Shown in pieces: positions 7,683 to 14,989 of a stretch of DNA of 23,219 bases; position 1 is the stretch's first letter; each line of letters opens with the position of its first letter. The stretch is from a virus, in IMG/VR virus record IMGVR_UViG_3300020470_002238, positions 1-23,219 of that record; one strand, written 5' to 3'. The notes below the pieces were generated by a model. It was given only the letters and a program-made list of their open reading frames with translations, did no database searches and was not told the origin of the DNA. The position numbers and the translations under genes were made by a program.

Positions 7683-8189
7683 ATGAACTCAATGCAGTTT
7701 ATGAAATACTTGTGTATTGGTGTTATTGGTTTTTGTTTTGGTATGTATGCTGGAAAAGCACATGCATCTGACCCAAACAATGAAGCATATTGCCTTGCAC
7801 AGAACATGTACTTTGAAGCTGGTAATCAACCACTTGCTGGTAAGATAGCAGTTTCTCAAGTAGTTATTAATAGAACTCAACACATGAATTATCCATCTGA
7901 TATTTGTGGTGTTGTCTACCAAGCAAAGTGGAAAGAAAACTGGAAAGGTAATATGATGCCTGTTAGACATCAATGTCAATTCAGTTGGTTTTGTGATGGT
8001 AAGTCAGACGACCCAGAGGATTCAAAAACTTGGGTACAATGTTTGACCCTTGCAAGAAATATCTTACAAGGTGCATATGGAGACATTACAGAAGGTGCAA
8101 CACATTATCATTCTGTATATGTAAATCCTTATTGGGCAGATTCATTAAACGAAACTGTAACCATTAATCAACATATATTTTACAAATAA
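7683..8189 (+). CDS. Exported SleB/CwlJ-type cell-wall hydrolase
   Basis: 168 residues. A signal peptide (Lys8, hydrophobic 9-22, cleavage likely after AHA at 28) is followed by a Hydrolase_2/SleB domain. Catalytic-type Glu45 sits in MYFEAGNQ, then VINR (61-64), CQFSWFCDG (98-106) and ATHYH (139-143). These enzymes cleave peptidoglycan glycan strands. In marine T4-like phages they are candidate endolysins. The Sec-type signal means export need not depend on a holin. ATG 7683 follows TGGAG by eight bases. In-frame ATGs at 7638 and 7650 would add a charged stretch in front of the signal and lack a good ribosome site. Confidence 0.85.
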   Translation: MNSMQFMKYLCIGVIGFCFGMYAGKAHASDPNNEAYCLAQNMYFEAGNQPLAGKIAVSQVVINRTQHMNYPSDICGVVYQAKWKENWKGNMMPVRHQCQFSWFCDGKSDDPEDSKTWVQCLTLARNILQGAYGDITEGATHYHSVYVNPYWADSLNETVTINQHIFYK

Positions 8190-8443
8190 TGGCAACAATA
8201 TCAGAATTACTTTATATGAAAATGGACAATGGTGAATACATCTATGGTACTAATTTAGAAATTGGTAAGTATAGTGTGGAACATGAATGTGAATGTGAAC
8301 ATGAATTTGAACATGTTAATCCATCAACATTATATTCAAAGTTTACATGGGTAGGTGAAGGAAATAACCCTACTAACTTTGAAACTCAAAGTAGATACAT
8401 GGACTACGAAAAAGGAAAAATCGTAGGTATGGATAAATGGTAA
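8189..8443 (+). CDS. Hypothetical protein, 84 aa
   Basis: Starts with TAATG coupling to the hydrolase stop. Small soluble protein. Its one notable feature is a run of alternating His, Glu and Cys at residues 32-42 (HECECEHEFEH) that could bind metal. The underlying DNA there is a short GAA/TGT-type repeat, so this could also be a slippage product. Not recognised. Confidence 0.6.
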   Translation: MATISELLYMKMDNGEYIYGTNLEIGKYSVEHECECEHEFEHVNPSTLYSKFTWVGEGNNPTNFETQSRYMDYEKGKIVGMDKW

Positions 8444-8444
8444 C

Positions 8445-8472
8445 TTGACAAATATGGATTCAGTGGTAAAAT
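8445..8472 (+). promoter_or_regulatory. Possible sigma70-like promoter
   Basis: TTGACA (8445-8450), a 16-base spacer and TAAAAT (8467-8472), six bases before the ATG at 8479. It lacks the CAT(A/G)GGTACA spacer element of the three stronger promoters, so it is less certain. Confidence 0.45.
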
Positions 8473-8478
8473 AATTAT

Positions 8479-8766
8479 ATGTCTGGAAAAATAAACTACA
8501 AATACAATGAAGATGAACTGATTACTCAGTTTAAGGAGTATGTAGATAATACATATAAACAACATTACTCACAAAACAAATATCAAGCAACAGAATTTAT
8601 TATAGATGGTGGTCATGGAGAAGGTTTCTGCATGGGTAACATCTTGAAGTATGCACAAAGGTATGGAAAAAAGAATGGATACAATCGTGCAGACTTAATG
8701 AAAGTTTTACACTATGCACTAATGGCTCTCTATGTGCATGATACAGTGGACAAGAATGAGAGTTAA
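8479..8766 (+). CDS. DUF3310-like small protein, 95 aa
   Basis: The C-terminal half has the pattern of phage DUF3310-type proteins: a GFCMGNILKYAQRYGKKNG segment (49-67) followed by a DLMKVLHY helix. These are common in phages, sometimes loosely called nucleotide kinases but with no P-loop, and their function is unknown. There is no evident ribosome site; the ATG lies six bases after a possible -10 box. It immediately precedes the clamp gene, 15 bases away. Confidence 0.65.
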   Translation: MSGKINYKYNEDELITQFKEYVDNTYKQHYSQNKYQATEFIIDGGHGEGFCMGNILKYAQRYGKKNGYNRADLMKVLHYALMALYVHDTVDKNES

Positions 8767-8781
8767 TCAAGAGGATATATT

Positions 8782-9453
8782 ATGAAAATAAGTGACAGTA
8801 CATTAGAAGTTCTAACGAACTTTAGTAGTATCAATAATGGTATTACAGTACAAGTAGGTAATGAAATCAAAACGATTTCACCTATGAAAAATATCTTTGG
8901 TAAAGCAACTATAGAAGACAATTTTACAAGTGAGTTTTCTGTATATGACCTTCCAGAGTTCCTTGCAACGATTTCGTTGTTGGGTAATGATGCAGAATTT
9001 GAGTTTGGTGAAAACTCAGTGAACATCAGTGGTAATGGTGCAAGTGCAACATATAACTATGCAGAATCATCAATGATTATTGCACCGCCTGAGAAAGATA
9101 TCACTATGCCAAATCCAGAAATTGTATTTGACTTAAATGATGATTTACTTTCTAAATTAAAGAAAGCAAGTTCGGTACTATCATTGCCCGATTTGGTACT
9201 TGAAAGTGATGGTAATGTTGTATCTTTATCAGTTAGAGATAAGAAGAATCCAACTAGTAATCAATTTACAGAAGTGATTGCAGATGGTGATGGACAATCT
9301 TATTCCATGAATTTTAAAATGGAAAACATTAAGATTGTTGATGATGAATATACAGTGTATGTTTCATCTAAAGGTCTTGCACAGTTTGTTGCAAAAAATA
9401 AAGGACTTGAGTATTTTATAGCATTAGAACCAGATTCAGTCTTTGGTTCGTGA
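8782..9453 (+). CDS. 45: DNA polymerase sliding clamp gp45
   Basis: Trimeric processivity clamp of the T4-type replisome, also the mobile co-activator of late transcription in T4. At 223 residues it is close to T4 gp45 (228). The start resembles gp45 (a KISDSTLEVL helix then NFSSIN), the middle has the VYDLPEFLATISLL segment matching gp45's YDL-x-x-FL-x-x-(I/L)SLV, and the end reads FIALEPDS like T4's VALEADS. A GAGG site precedes the ATG. It is followed by gp44, the standard order. T4-like late promoters in this window fit its co-activator role. Confidence 0.93.
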   Translation: MKISDSTLEVLTNFSSINNGITVQVGNEIKTISPMKNIFGKATIEDNFTSEFSVYDLPEFLATISLLGNDAEFEFGENSVNISGNGASATYNYAESSMIIAPPEKDITMPNPEIVFDLNDDLLSKLKKASSVLSLPDLVLESDGNVVSLSVRDKKNPTSNQFTEVIADGDGQSYSMNFKMENIKIVDDEYTVYVSSKGLAQFVAKNKGLEYFIALEPDSVFGS

Positions 9454-9459
9454 TAAATA
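9452..9459 (+). promoter_or_regulatory. T4-type late promoter (GATAAATA)
   Basis: GATAAATA overlaps the TGA stop of gene 45 and lies upstream of the structured leader of gene 44. It matches the NATAAATA late consensus of T4-like marine phages. An AT-rich octamer can occur by chance, so this is moderate. Confidence 0.5.
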
Positions 9460-9484
9460 CTTTTGTAGGTACTAGACATTGGTA

Positions 9485-9552
9485 TCCAAGGGTGTCAATC
9501 TGTTCTCTCTCTTGGGGATTGACTCGATTCATAATGGTGGGACTATGAGTCA
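9485..9552 (+). promoter_or_regulatory. Structured leader of gene 44 with competing hairpins
   Basis: Three pairings compete in the 123-base gap: TCCAAG (9485-9490) with CTTGGG (9511-9516, one G-U); GTCAATC (9494-9500) with GATTGAC (9517-9523), perfect; and TGACTC (9520-9525) with GAGTCA (9547-9552), perfect. The second excludes the other two. It may control translation of the clamp loader or be a processed leader; no T-run marks it as a terminator. Confidence 0.45.
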
Positions 9553-9576
9553 TCTTTATAATGAAATGGTGAAAAT

Positions 9577-10509
9577 ATGAGTGAAGAATTTTTATGGGTT
9601 GAGAAATATCGACCAAAAACAATAGAGGATTGTGTTCTTCCAGCTGATATCAAACAAACATTCTTTGATATCAAAGGTGAAATACCAAACATGATTCTCA
9701 CTGGTACTGCTGGTACTGGTAAAACAACAGTTGCAAAAGCACTATGTGAAATGCATGGTTGTGATTATATTCTAATTAATGGTTCAGAAGAATCTGGAAT
9801 TGATGTCCTTAGAACCAAAATCAAAAACTTTGCATCTACAGTTTCCCTACAAGGTGGAAACAAAGTAGTTATTCTCGATGAGGCTGACTATCTAAATGCA
9901 CAATCAACTCAACCAGCACTTCGTGGATTCATAGAAGAGTTCCATAAGAACTGTAGATTTATCTTTACATGTAATTATAAAAACAGATTAATTCCACCTT
10001 TGCATTCAAGATGTACTGTTATTGATTTCAAAATACCACCATCTGAAAGACCAAGACTTGCATCTGTATTCATGGCAAGACTTATGATGATACTTGATGA
10101 TGAAGGTGTAAAATACAATTCAGAAGTTTTACAAGAATTAGTATTGAAATACTTTCCAGACTTTCGTAGAACTATTAATGAACTACAAAGATATGGAGTA
10201 AGTGGTAGTATCGATGTAGGTATACTATCTAATATTGCAGATGAAAGTGTTGCAGAATTATTAGACCACATCAAAACAAAAAGATTTACTGATATGAGAA
10301 AATGGGTTGCACAAAATGTTGACAATGACCCAGTTAGATTGTTCAGAAAAATATACGATAGATTATATGATGTACTTGAACCACAAAGTATTCCACAGGC
10401 TGTAATTATTATTGCAGACTACAGTTATAAATCTGCATTCGTGGTTGACCAAGAAGTAAATATCGTTGCATGTTTAACAGAATTAATGATGGAATGTAGA
10501 TGGAAGTAG
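9577..10509 (+). CDS. 44: Clamp loader large subunit gp44
   Basis: AAA+ ATPase that, with gp62, opens and loads the gp45 clamp. 310 residues against about 319 in T4. Walker A is GTAGTGKT (43-50), Walker B VVILDEAD (97-104), sensor-1 region TCNY (131-134) and the SRC motif (144-146) used for the trans arginine finger. The N-terminal KYRPKTIEDCVLP and the C-terminal ECRWK closely follow T4 gp44. A weak site precedes ATG 9577. Unlike T4 and most relatives, gp62 does not follow; it lies about 5 kb downstream. Confidence 0.95.
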   Translation: MSEEFLWVEKYRPKTIEDCVLPADIKQTFFDIKGEIPNMILTGTAGTGKTTVAKALCEMHGCDYILINGSEESGIDVLRTKIKNFASTVSLQGGNKVVILDEADYLNAQSTQPALRGFIEEFHKNCRFIFTCNYKNRLIPPLHSRCTVIDFKIPPSERPRLASVFMARLMMILDDEGVKYNSEVLQELVLKYFPDFRRTINELQRYGVSGSIDVGILSNIADESVAELLDHIKTKRFTDMRKWVAQNVDNDPVRLFRKIYDRLYDVLEPQSIPQAVIIIADYSYKSAFVVDQEVNIVACLTELMMECRWK

Positions 10510-10562
10510 AACAATGGTTAGTACTAGCAGTTGTAGTAGTTACAATATGGGCATTATGGTAA
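10500..10562 (+). CDS. 20-residue membrane peptide
   Basis: A tiny ORF starting within the last codons of gene 44 (10-base overlap). It reads Met-Glu-Val-Glu-Gln-Trp and then an unbroken hydrophobic helix of Leu, Val, Ala, Ile and Trp. Its stop is one base before the next ATG. It fills the gap exactly and resembles other tiny membrane ORFs here, but lacks a clear ribosome site, so it is tentative. Confidence 0.35.
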   Translation: MEVEQWLVLAVVVVTIWALW

Positions 10563-10563
10563 T

Positions 10564-10761
10564 ATGTTAGGTGTAGATATAGTTGTACTAATAGTACTGG
10601 GAATCTGTATAATAGGTTCGTATTGGCATGGTGAGAAAGCTGGTATCAAAAAAGGTGCAGATGCAATGTATCAACATTTGTATAGTACTGGAGTTAGAAA
10701 AGACGATAAAGTAATTGTCTGTTTAGAATATGAGGATAGAAGTGGAATTAAAGAGTTCTGA
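10564..10761 (+). CDS. Small single-span membrane protein, 65 aa
   Basis: Residues 4-20 form a hydrophobic helix (VDIVVLIVLGICIIGSY), followed by a Gly/Lys-rich amphipathic segment and a polar C-terminus. No recognised domain. It starts one base after the 20-residue peptide and overlaps the next gene by 32 bases, marking the left edge of the island between genes 44 and 62. Function unknown. Confidence 0.55.
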   Translation: MLGVDIVVLIVLGICIIGSYWHGEKAGIKKGADAMYQHLYSTGVRKDDKVIVCLEYEDRSGIKEF

Positions 10762-11494
10762 TTTTTTTATCCAAAAGGATTGTGGAATAGACCATGAGTT
10801 TATTACTGATTGGTGTATAGAACACGAAAACCATCCATTCTTTGCACATGATGAAGATGGAATTGCAACACCAAATCAATTCAGTGATAATCTTCGTGCA
10901 TATGTTCGTGCATCTAAAGAAGGTGAAGATATGTCTAAGATGGAACATGAACATCAATTCGATTTAGATACAAAAAATTGTAAAGATTATCATACTTACA
11001 ATCCATTTACATTTGGACTAAGACCATTTGCAGATATCTATTGGACTCTGAATAAATTTTTCTATTCTAATCCTCAAGTAAGAGAAGCAGAACAATCATA
11101 CTATATACATGGATGGTTTAATGTTTATAGGAAGAGTGAATATGACCACATACCTTTTCATAAACATATAGAAGTAATGCATCCACACATTTATCATGGA
11201 TTCTATTGTGCAAATGTAGAACCTTCTACAACCACCTATAGAATAGGCCCAGAACAACCAGAGAGTGATTGGGTTGTACATCAAGACTATGATGATATGT
11301 TGATATACTCTGCAAGTGGATTCGAACACGCATCGTCTCCTTGGACAGAAGACAAACCAAGAGTGACAGTTGCATTTGATATTTTTCCAGAGTCAATTTA
11401 TTTTAACGAAGAAAAAACAGATTACAATTGGAGTTTAGATGGTAAGATGTATCAAGCATTACCATTTCCAGATATATGGGCAGACAGTAAATGA
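10730..11494 (+). CDS. 2OG-Fe(II) oxygenase-like protein with HxH motif, 254 aa
   Basis: The C-terminal half is a dioxygenase core of the type seen in the 2OG-FeII_Oxy_5 family. The proximal motif is H144-x-H146, the following HIYHGFYCANVEP strand is characteristic, the distal His is H200 and the basic residue R211, eleven residues later. HxH instead of HxD is usual for that family as I recall it, so this need not be inactive. The N-terminal 90 residues are not recognised. Its stop overlaps the methyltransferase start (ATGA), so it is likely co-translated with the DNA-modification genes. A role in modifying DNA bases is inference from position. Confidence 0.7.
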   Translation: MRIEVELKSSDFFIQKDCGIDHEFITDWCIEHENHPFFAHDEDGIATPNQFSDNLRAYVRASKEGEDMSKMEHEHQFDLDTKNCKDYHTYNPFTFGLRPFADIYWTLNKFFYSNPQVREAEQSYYIHGWFNVYRKSEYDHIPFHKHIEVMHPHIYHGFYCANVEPSTTTYRIGPEQPESDWVVHQDYDDMLIYSASGFEHASSPWTEDKPRVTVAFDIFPESIYFNEEKTDYNWSLDGKMYQALPFPDIWADSK

Positions 11495-12756
11495 GTTATT
11501 TTCAATATACATTAGAAGATTTAAAATACGAATCAGCAAAAAAGAAATTTGATTACATCACATTCTTTGCAGGCGGTGGTGGTTCATCGTGTGCATACAA
11601 ACTTGCTGGTGGTGATGTAAAGTATATGAATGAGTTTCAACAAATTCATGTTGATACTTATCTTGCAAACTTCCCTAACACAGTTCATGAATGTAAAGAT
11701 ATCAAAGAAGTTACTGGTAAGAACATTATGGAAATGACTGGTATTCAAAAATATGAATTAGATATCTTAGATGGTTCACCACCATGTCCACCTTTCTCTA
11801 TGGCTGGTTCTAAAAGAGAAGGGTGGAATCAAGAGAAGATGGCATATGGAATGAAACAACAAAACATCGAAGACCTTACTTGGGAACAAATAAGAATTGC
11901 AGAAGAAATGATGCCTAAAGTTATTGTATGTGAAAATGTAAAAGGTCTATCAATGGATTATGCAAGAGACCATCTTAACAAGATGATTGTAGACTTTGAA
12001 AAGATAGGATACTCAGTTACTTGGAAGATTATGAAAGGACATGAACATGGAGTACCTCAGAAGAGGGAAAGAGTGTTTATAATTGCAGTTAGGGATGATG
12101 TATTAGATACAATTGGTTTACCTTTTATGTGTTTAAGTGGATTGTTTCCAGAACCAACAAGTCAAAGAGTATCAATAGGTGAAGCTATAGATGACTTGAT
12201 AGATGATGAAGAAAATATTAAAGATGCAGAATATCTTGTAGATGCAATGAACGAATCATCAAAATCACATTGGGTAAATGGATTTGAAAAACATCCAGAC
12301 CCAGATTTAGAACATTGTGGGCCATGTAAAGGATTAGATGGTGTTAGAGACCAAATGGGTAATAGACCTTATATATCAATAGGTGATGATATTGTTAAAC
12401 CTTGGTTTCAAGAACAAATTAAAAATGGTCACTTAAAACCAGAAGATGAAAAACATTCTTACTATATGTCAAGGATTGTTCCAAAACATCTTCCAGCACA
12501 TTCCTTAACAGAACAAGGATGTCAACCAAAATTTATGGGTGGTAATCATTTTCATTACAGTGGTAAGAGAATATACACACCAAAAGAAATGGTCAGACTT
12601 ATGACATTACCAAATGATTATAAGATGACAGGGGACTACAACGATAAAGGTGCAAGAATAGGATTAATGGTTGCACCATTACAGTTGTACTACATAGTAG
12701 AGGAAATAAAGAAACAAATCTTAGAACCATGGAACTCACTGCAAAAACAGACTTAG
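11491..12756 (+). CDS. DNA (cytosine-5-)methyltransferase
   Basis: Transfers methyl from S-adenosylmethionine to C5 of cytosine in DNA. 421 residues with the family motifs in order: motif I FFAGGGGSS (25-33), motif IV GSPPCPPFS with catalytic Cys99 (95-103), motif VI CENV with Glu148 (147-150), motif VIII QKRERVFII (190-198), a variable target-recognition region, and a C-terminal RIGLMVAPLQLYYIV helix as motif X. The usual PCQPFS is PCPPFS here. No restriction endonuclease is adjacent. The next gene is a TET/JBP-type 5-methylpyrimidine oxidase, so the methyl group is probably a handle for further modification and not only a restriction shield. Target sequence cannot be read from the protein. 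Confidence 0.93.
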   Translation: MSYFQYTLEDLKYESAKKKFDYITFFAGGGGSSCAYKLAGGDVKYMNEFQQIHVDTYLANFPNTVHECKDIKEVTGKNIMEMTGIQKYELDILDGSPPCPPFSMAGSKREGWNQEKMAYGMKQQNIEDLTWEQIRIAEEMMPKVIVCENVKGLSMDYARDHLNKMIVDFEKIGYSVTWKIMKGHEHGVPQKRERVFIIAVRDDVLDTIGLPFMCLSGLFPEPTSQRVSIGEAIDDLIDDEENIKDAEYLVDAMNESSKSHWVNGFEKHPDPDLEHCGPCKGLDGVRDQMGNRPYISIGDDIVKPWFQEQIKNGHLKPEDEKHSYYMSRIVPKHLPAHSLTEQGCQPKFMGGNHFHYSGKRIYTPKEMVRLMTLPNDYKMTGDYNDKGARIGLMVAPLQLYYIVEEIKKQILEPWNSLQKQT

Positions 12757-13733
12757 GATTTAAAGAAACATTCGATAAATGGAATGGTAAGTGGTTGGAT
12801 GAAACCTCTTACGATACTGTTGTATCTTCTATTGGAGTAGAAGATGATATCATAAAAGTATATAAACCAAGTGGTTCATTGTTTGATAAACCTATTCTTG
12901 CATGTATTGTAAAGAATGCTTACAAAGGTGACACTTACCAACAAGTAAAAGACACTTTATACTCTATAGATGATGTATCTACAATGAGAGCAAATGCAGC
13001 TGGGCCTATCGACCATGAAGAAATGAAAAAACAAGGATTGGTAGAAGGTAAAGATTATGTACTAAGAACACCAAACTCATATTATCCACTTAAAAAGAAT
13101 GGTGAGTTTAATAGGATTGCATCTGCAAATGCAATACATTCTGTATTGATAGGATATAAGAGAGGTAGGTTCACTGGAATGATTGGTGCAAGTGGTTGGA
13201 TGGAAAAGAAATCAAACCAACCTAAGTACGAAATATTAAAAAACATTGCAGTACAAAATGAGAAAGCATTAAAGAAAGGTGTTCCAGAAGTATGGAAACT
13301 ACAAAGAAACTTTGCAGATGAATGTATTGAAGAGAAATATCATATAGGTGGAGCTCCAATTACAGCTTTATCTGCAAACAAATACTCAAGTGAGGGGACA
13401 GCAAAGATGTCTGCTCATGTTGATGGTAAAGATTTAGAATTCGGATTAACCACAATGTGCGTTTTTCGAATCGGAAATTTTGGGGGTGCATATCTATGTT
13501 TCCCAAGATATGGGATTGCAATTGAAGCTGACGATGGTGATGTTTTAATTGCAGACTCAAATGAATTGCATGGGGTAACTCCAATAACAGGTGATGGTAT
13601 TAGATTGTCATGTGTTGCATATTGTGATGAACATGTTGCAACTAAAGGACAAGCTGGTAAATCAGAAAAACCTATTGGGCCACATGCAAGTAAGTATGAG
13701 GAAAAGGGGAGTTTAGAATCTTTTCTTTCCTAA
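12729..13733 (+). CDS. TET/JBP-type 5-methylpyrimidine dioxygenase
   Basis: 334 residues. The C-terminal core matches the TET/JBP branch of 2OG-Fe(II) enzymes: a TALSANKYSS strand (212-221), metal motif H230-V-D232 in AHVDGKDLEFGL, the GNFGGAYLCFPRYGIAI segment (249-265) typical of TET/JBP, GDVLIAD (270-276), distal H281 in ELHGVTP and R292 for 2-oxoglutarate. The family hydroxylates the methyl of 5-methylcytosine or thymine in DNA. Phage members that act on 5mC made by a phage methyltransferase are known. Here it overlaps the methyltransferase gene by 28 bases, strongly implying a C to 5mC to 5hmC route. The N-terminal 130 residues are less conserved. Exact oxidation products cannot be predicted. 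Confidence 0.85.
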   Translation: MELTAKTDLGFKETFDKWNGKWLDETSYDTVVSSIGVEDDIIKVYKPSGSLFDKPILACIVKNAYKGDTYQQVKDTLYSIDDVSTMRANAAGPIDHEEMKKQGLVEGKDYVLRTPNSYYPLKKNGEFNRIASANAIHSVLIGYKRGRFTGMIGASGWMEKKSNQPKYEILKNIAVQNEKALKKGVPEVWKLQRNFADECIEEKYHIGGAPITALSANKYSSEGTAKMSAHVDGKDLEFGLTTMCVFRIGNFGGAYLCFPRYGIAIEADDGDVLIADSNELHGVTPITGDGIRLSCVAYCDEHVATKGQAGKSEKPIGPHASKYEEKGSLESFLS

Positions 13734-13736
13734 ATA
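13730..13736 (+). promoter_or_regulatory. T4-type late promoter-like CTAAATA
   Basis: CTAAATA overlaps the TAA stop of the TET-like gene. Transcription would start about seven bases downstream, at the base of the hairpin at 13744. Sequence alone supports it only moderately. Confidence 0.45.
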
Positions 13737-13743
13737 CTATGGT

Positions 13744-13799
13744 AAGACAACTCGTGGTTGTCTTGTTAATTACAATAATCATTGGGATTGTGTCCCAAT
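13744..13799 (+). promoter_or_regulatory. Two perfect hairpins in the leader of the ParB-like gene
   Basis: Hairpin 1: AAGACAAC (13744-13751) with GTTGTCTT (13757-13764), five-base loop. Hairpin 2: ATTGGGA (13781-13787) with TCCCAAT (13793-13799), five-base loop, directly followed by the AGGAG ribosome site (13800-13804) of the gene at 13811. Hairpin 1 could be a terminator (weak T-run) or a 5' stabiliser; hairpin 2 could set ribosome access. Confidence 0.6.
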
Positions 13800-13810
13800 A
13801 GGAGTAAAAT

Positions 13811-14989
13811 ATGAGCAATTTAGCTATAAAACAATCTGCATTCGCAGGTTTAAAAAGAGACTTCGACATAGCTCTTTCAAAAAAATTATGTCCACCTGTC
13901 CTTAATAATCAAGGACAAACCTTTGTAAAGAGAATCGTCACCTCAGTCGATAATATTATTGAGATTAAAGAAGGAACTGACGATGAATCTTATCAACCTA
14001 GAGAGCAAATTAATGTCATTTCAAATGTAAATGATTTAACGCCTTCTTTTAGATACAATGGTTGGTTACATGACCAAAGACCATTATCAGTTGAACCTTC
14101 AAAAAGTGTCAAAGGAAAGTATGTACTTCGTAGAGGATTTAACAGACTTACAACTGTAAGAGATAGATTAGGTTGGAGATATATCATTGTTGATGTATAT
14201 GAACCATCTTCTAATGTAACTGAAAATATACTTTACAAGTATCAAGATAACAATAATCATTTGCCTGGCGCAAAGAACAAAGATGTTGATTATATCAAAG
14301 GTGCTGTTGAGTGGTTTGATACAACAGATGTTGCACCAGAAGATGATAAAGCAATCATAAAGTTTTTAACTGAAATAGTTAAAAATGAAGATGGTGTAAT
14401 GCAAAAAACTAAAGAAGAAGTTGCAGACTATGTTCCAGTTTTAGACGACAATGGTTTCCAAATTGGTAAAAAGGTTAAGAAAGGCTGTCTTCTTTATAAG
14501 TTTAGATTACAAAGAGGAAAAACTAAATCTTTAGTTTCATTAGATGGAACAAGTGCAAATAAGTTATTACATAGTCTAGGTAGACCATGGGCTGGTGATA
14601 AAGGATTACAATCAGATGATAATCCAACTATGGATATAGGATATGCATTTGAATCTACAAATAGTCTTCATAGGATTATGTGGGATGGTGCAAAGTATTT
14701 CCGACAATACAGAAAACCAATATGGTTGTTTGGTTATGTTCAAAATCCAACTTCTGAAACTCTTATGTCAGATAGACTAGCTTGTAAAGAGCATTATGAG
14801 TTCTTTCTCAAAGAATGTGAAACAAGATTGGGAGATATGGCCATGTCCATGGCAAATCCAAAGAAGGCCTATGGTGATTGGGATGTAGACTGGAAGTATG
14901 ATGATGTATTTGTTTGGGGTGGATTTCTTCCTCAAGACAAATCAATTGATGAAAATGGTAATCAAAGAGAAAAAGATATTATAATATGA
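13811..14989 (+). CDS. ParB-like domain protein, 392 aa
   Basis: Residues about 70-131 have the ParB/sulfiredoxin-like nuclease fold pattern: a start resembling the 'x-x-x-L-x-P-S-x-R' strand, then KYVLRRGFNR (103-112) with the GxNR signature, then a WRYIIVDVYE strand. The remaining two thirds (Trp/Tyr-rich, ending in an acidic tail) are unrecognised. There is no ParA partner or centromere-like repeat, so plasmid-type partitioning is unlikely. ParB-like domains have been noted in phage gene sets for complex DNA base modification, often near P-loop kinases, and the next gene is a P-loop kinase. A role in modification is therefore plausible but inferred. AGGAG precedes the ATG. Confidence 0.55.
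   Translation: MSNLAIKQSAFAGLKRDFDIALSKKLCPPVLNNQGQTFVKRIVTSVDNIIEIKEGTDDESYQPREQINVISNVNDLTPSFRYNGWLHDQRPLSVEPSKSVKGKYVLRRGFNRLTTVRDRLGWRYIIVDVYEPSSNVTENILYKYQDNNNHLPGAKNKDVDYIKGAVEWFDTTDVAPEDDKAIIKFLTEIVKNEDGVMQKTKEEVADYVPVLDDNGFQIGKKVKKGCLLYKFRLQRGKTKSLVSLDGTSANKLLHSLGRPWAGDKGLQSDDNPTMDIGYAFESTNSLHRIMWDGAKYFRQYRKPIWLFGYVQNPTSETLMSDRLACKEHYEFFLKECETRLGDMAMSMANPKKAYGDWDVDWKYDDVFVWGGFLPQDKSIDENGNQREKDIII

Noticed and set aside
9485-9523. H-type pseudoknot in the gene 44 leader
   Set aside because: The two stems alternate in the right order, but the second loop would have zero bases to cross a 6-bp stem, so competing hairpins are more realistic.
11491-12756. Restriction-modification system
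   Set aside because: No endonuclease gene is adjacent; the neighbours are a TET-like dioxygenase and other modification-type genes.
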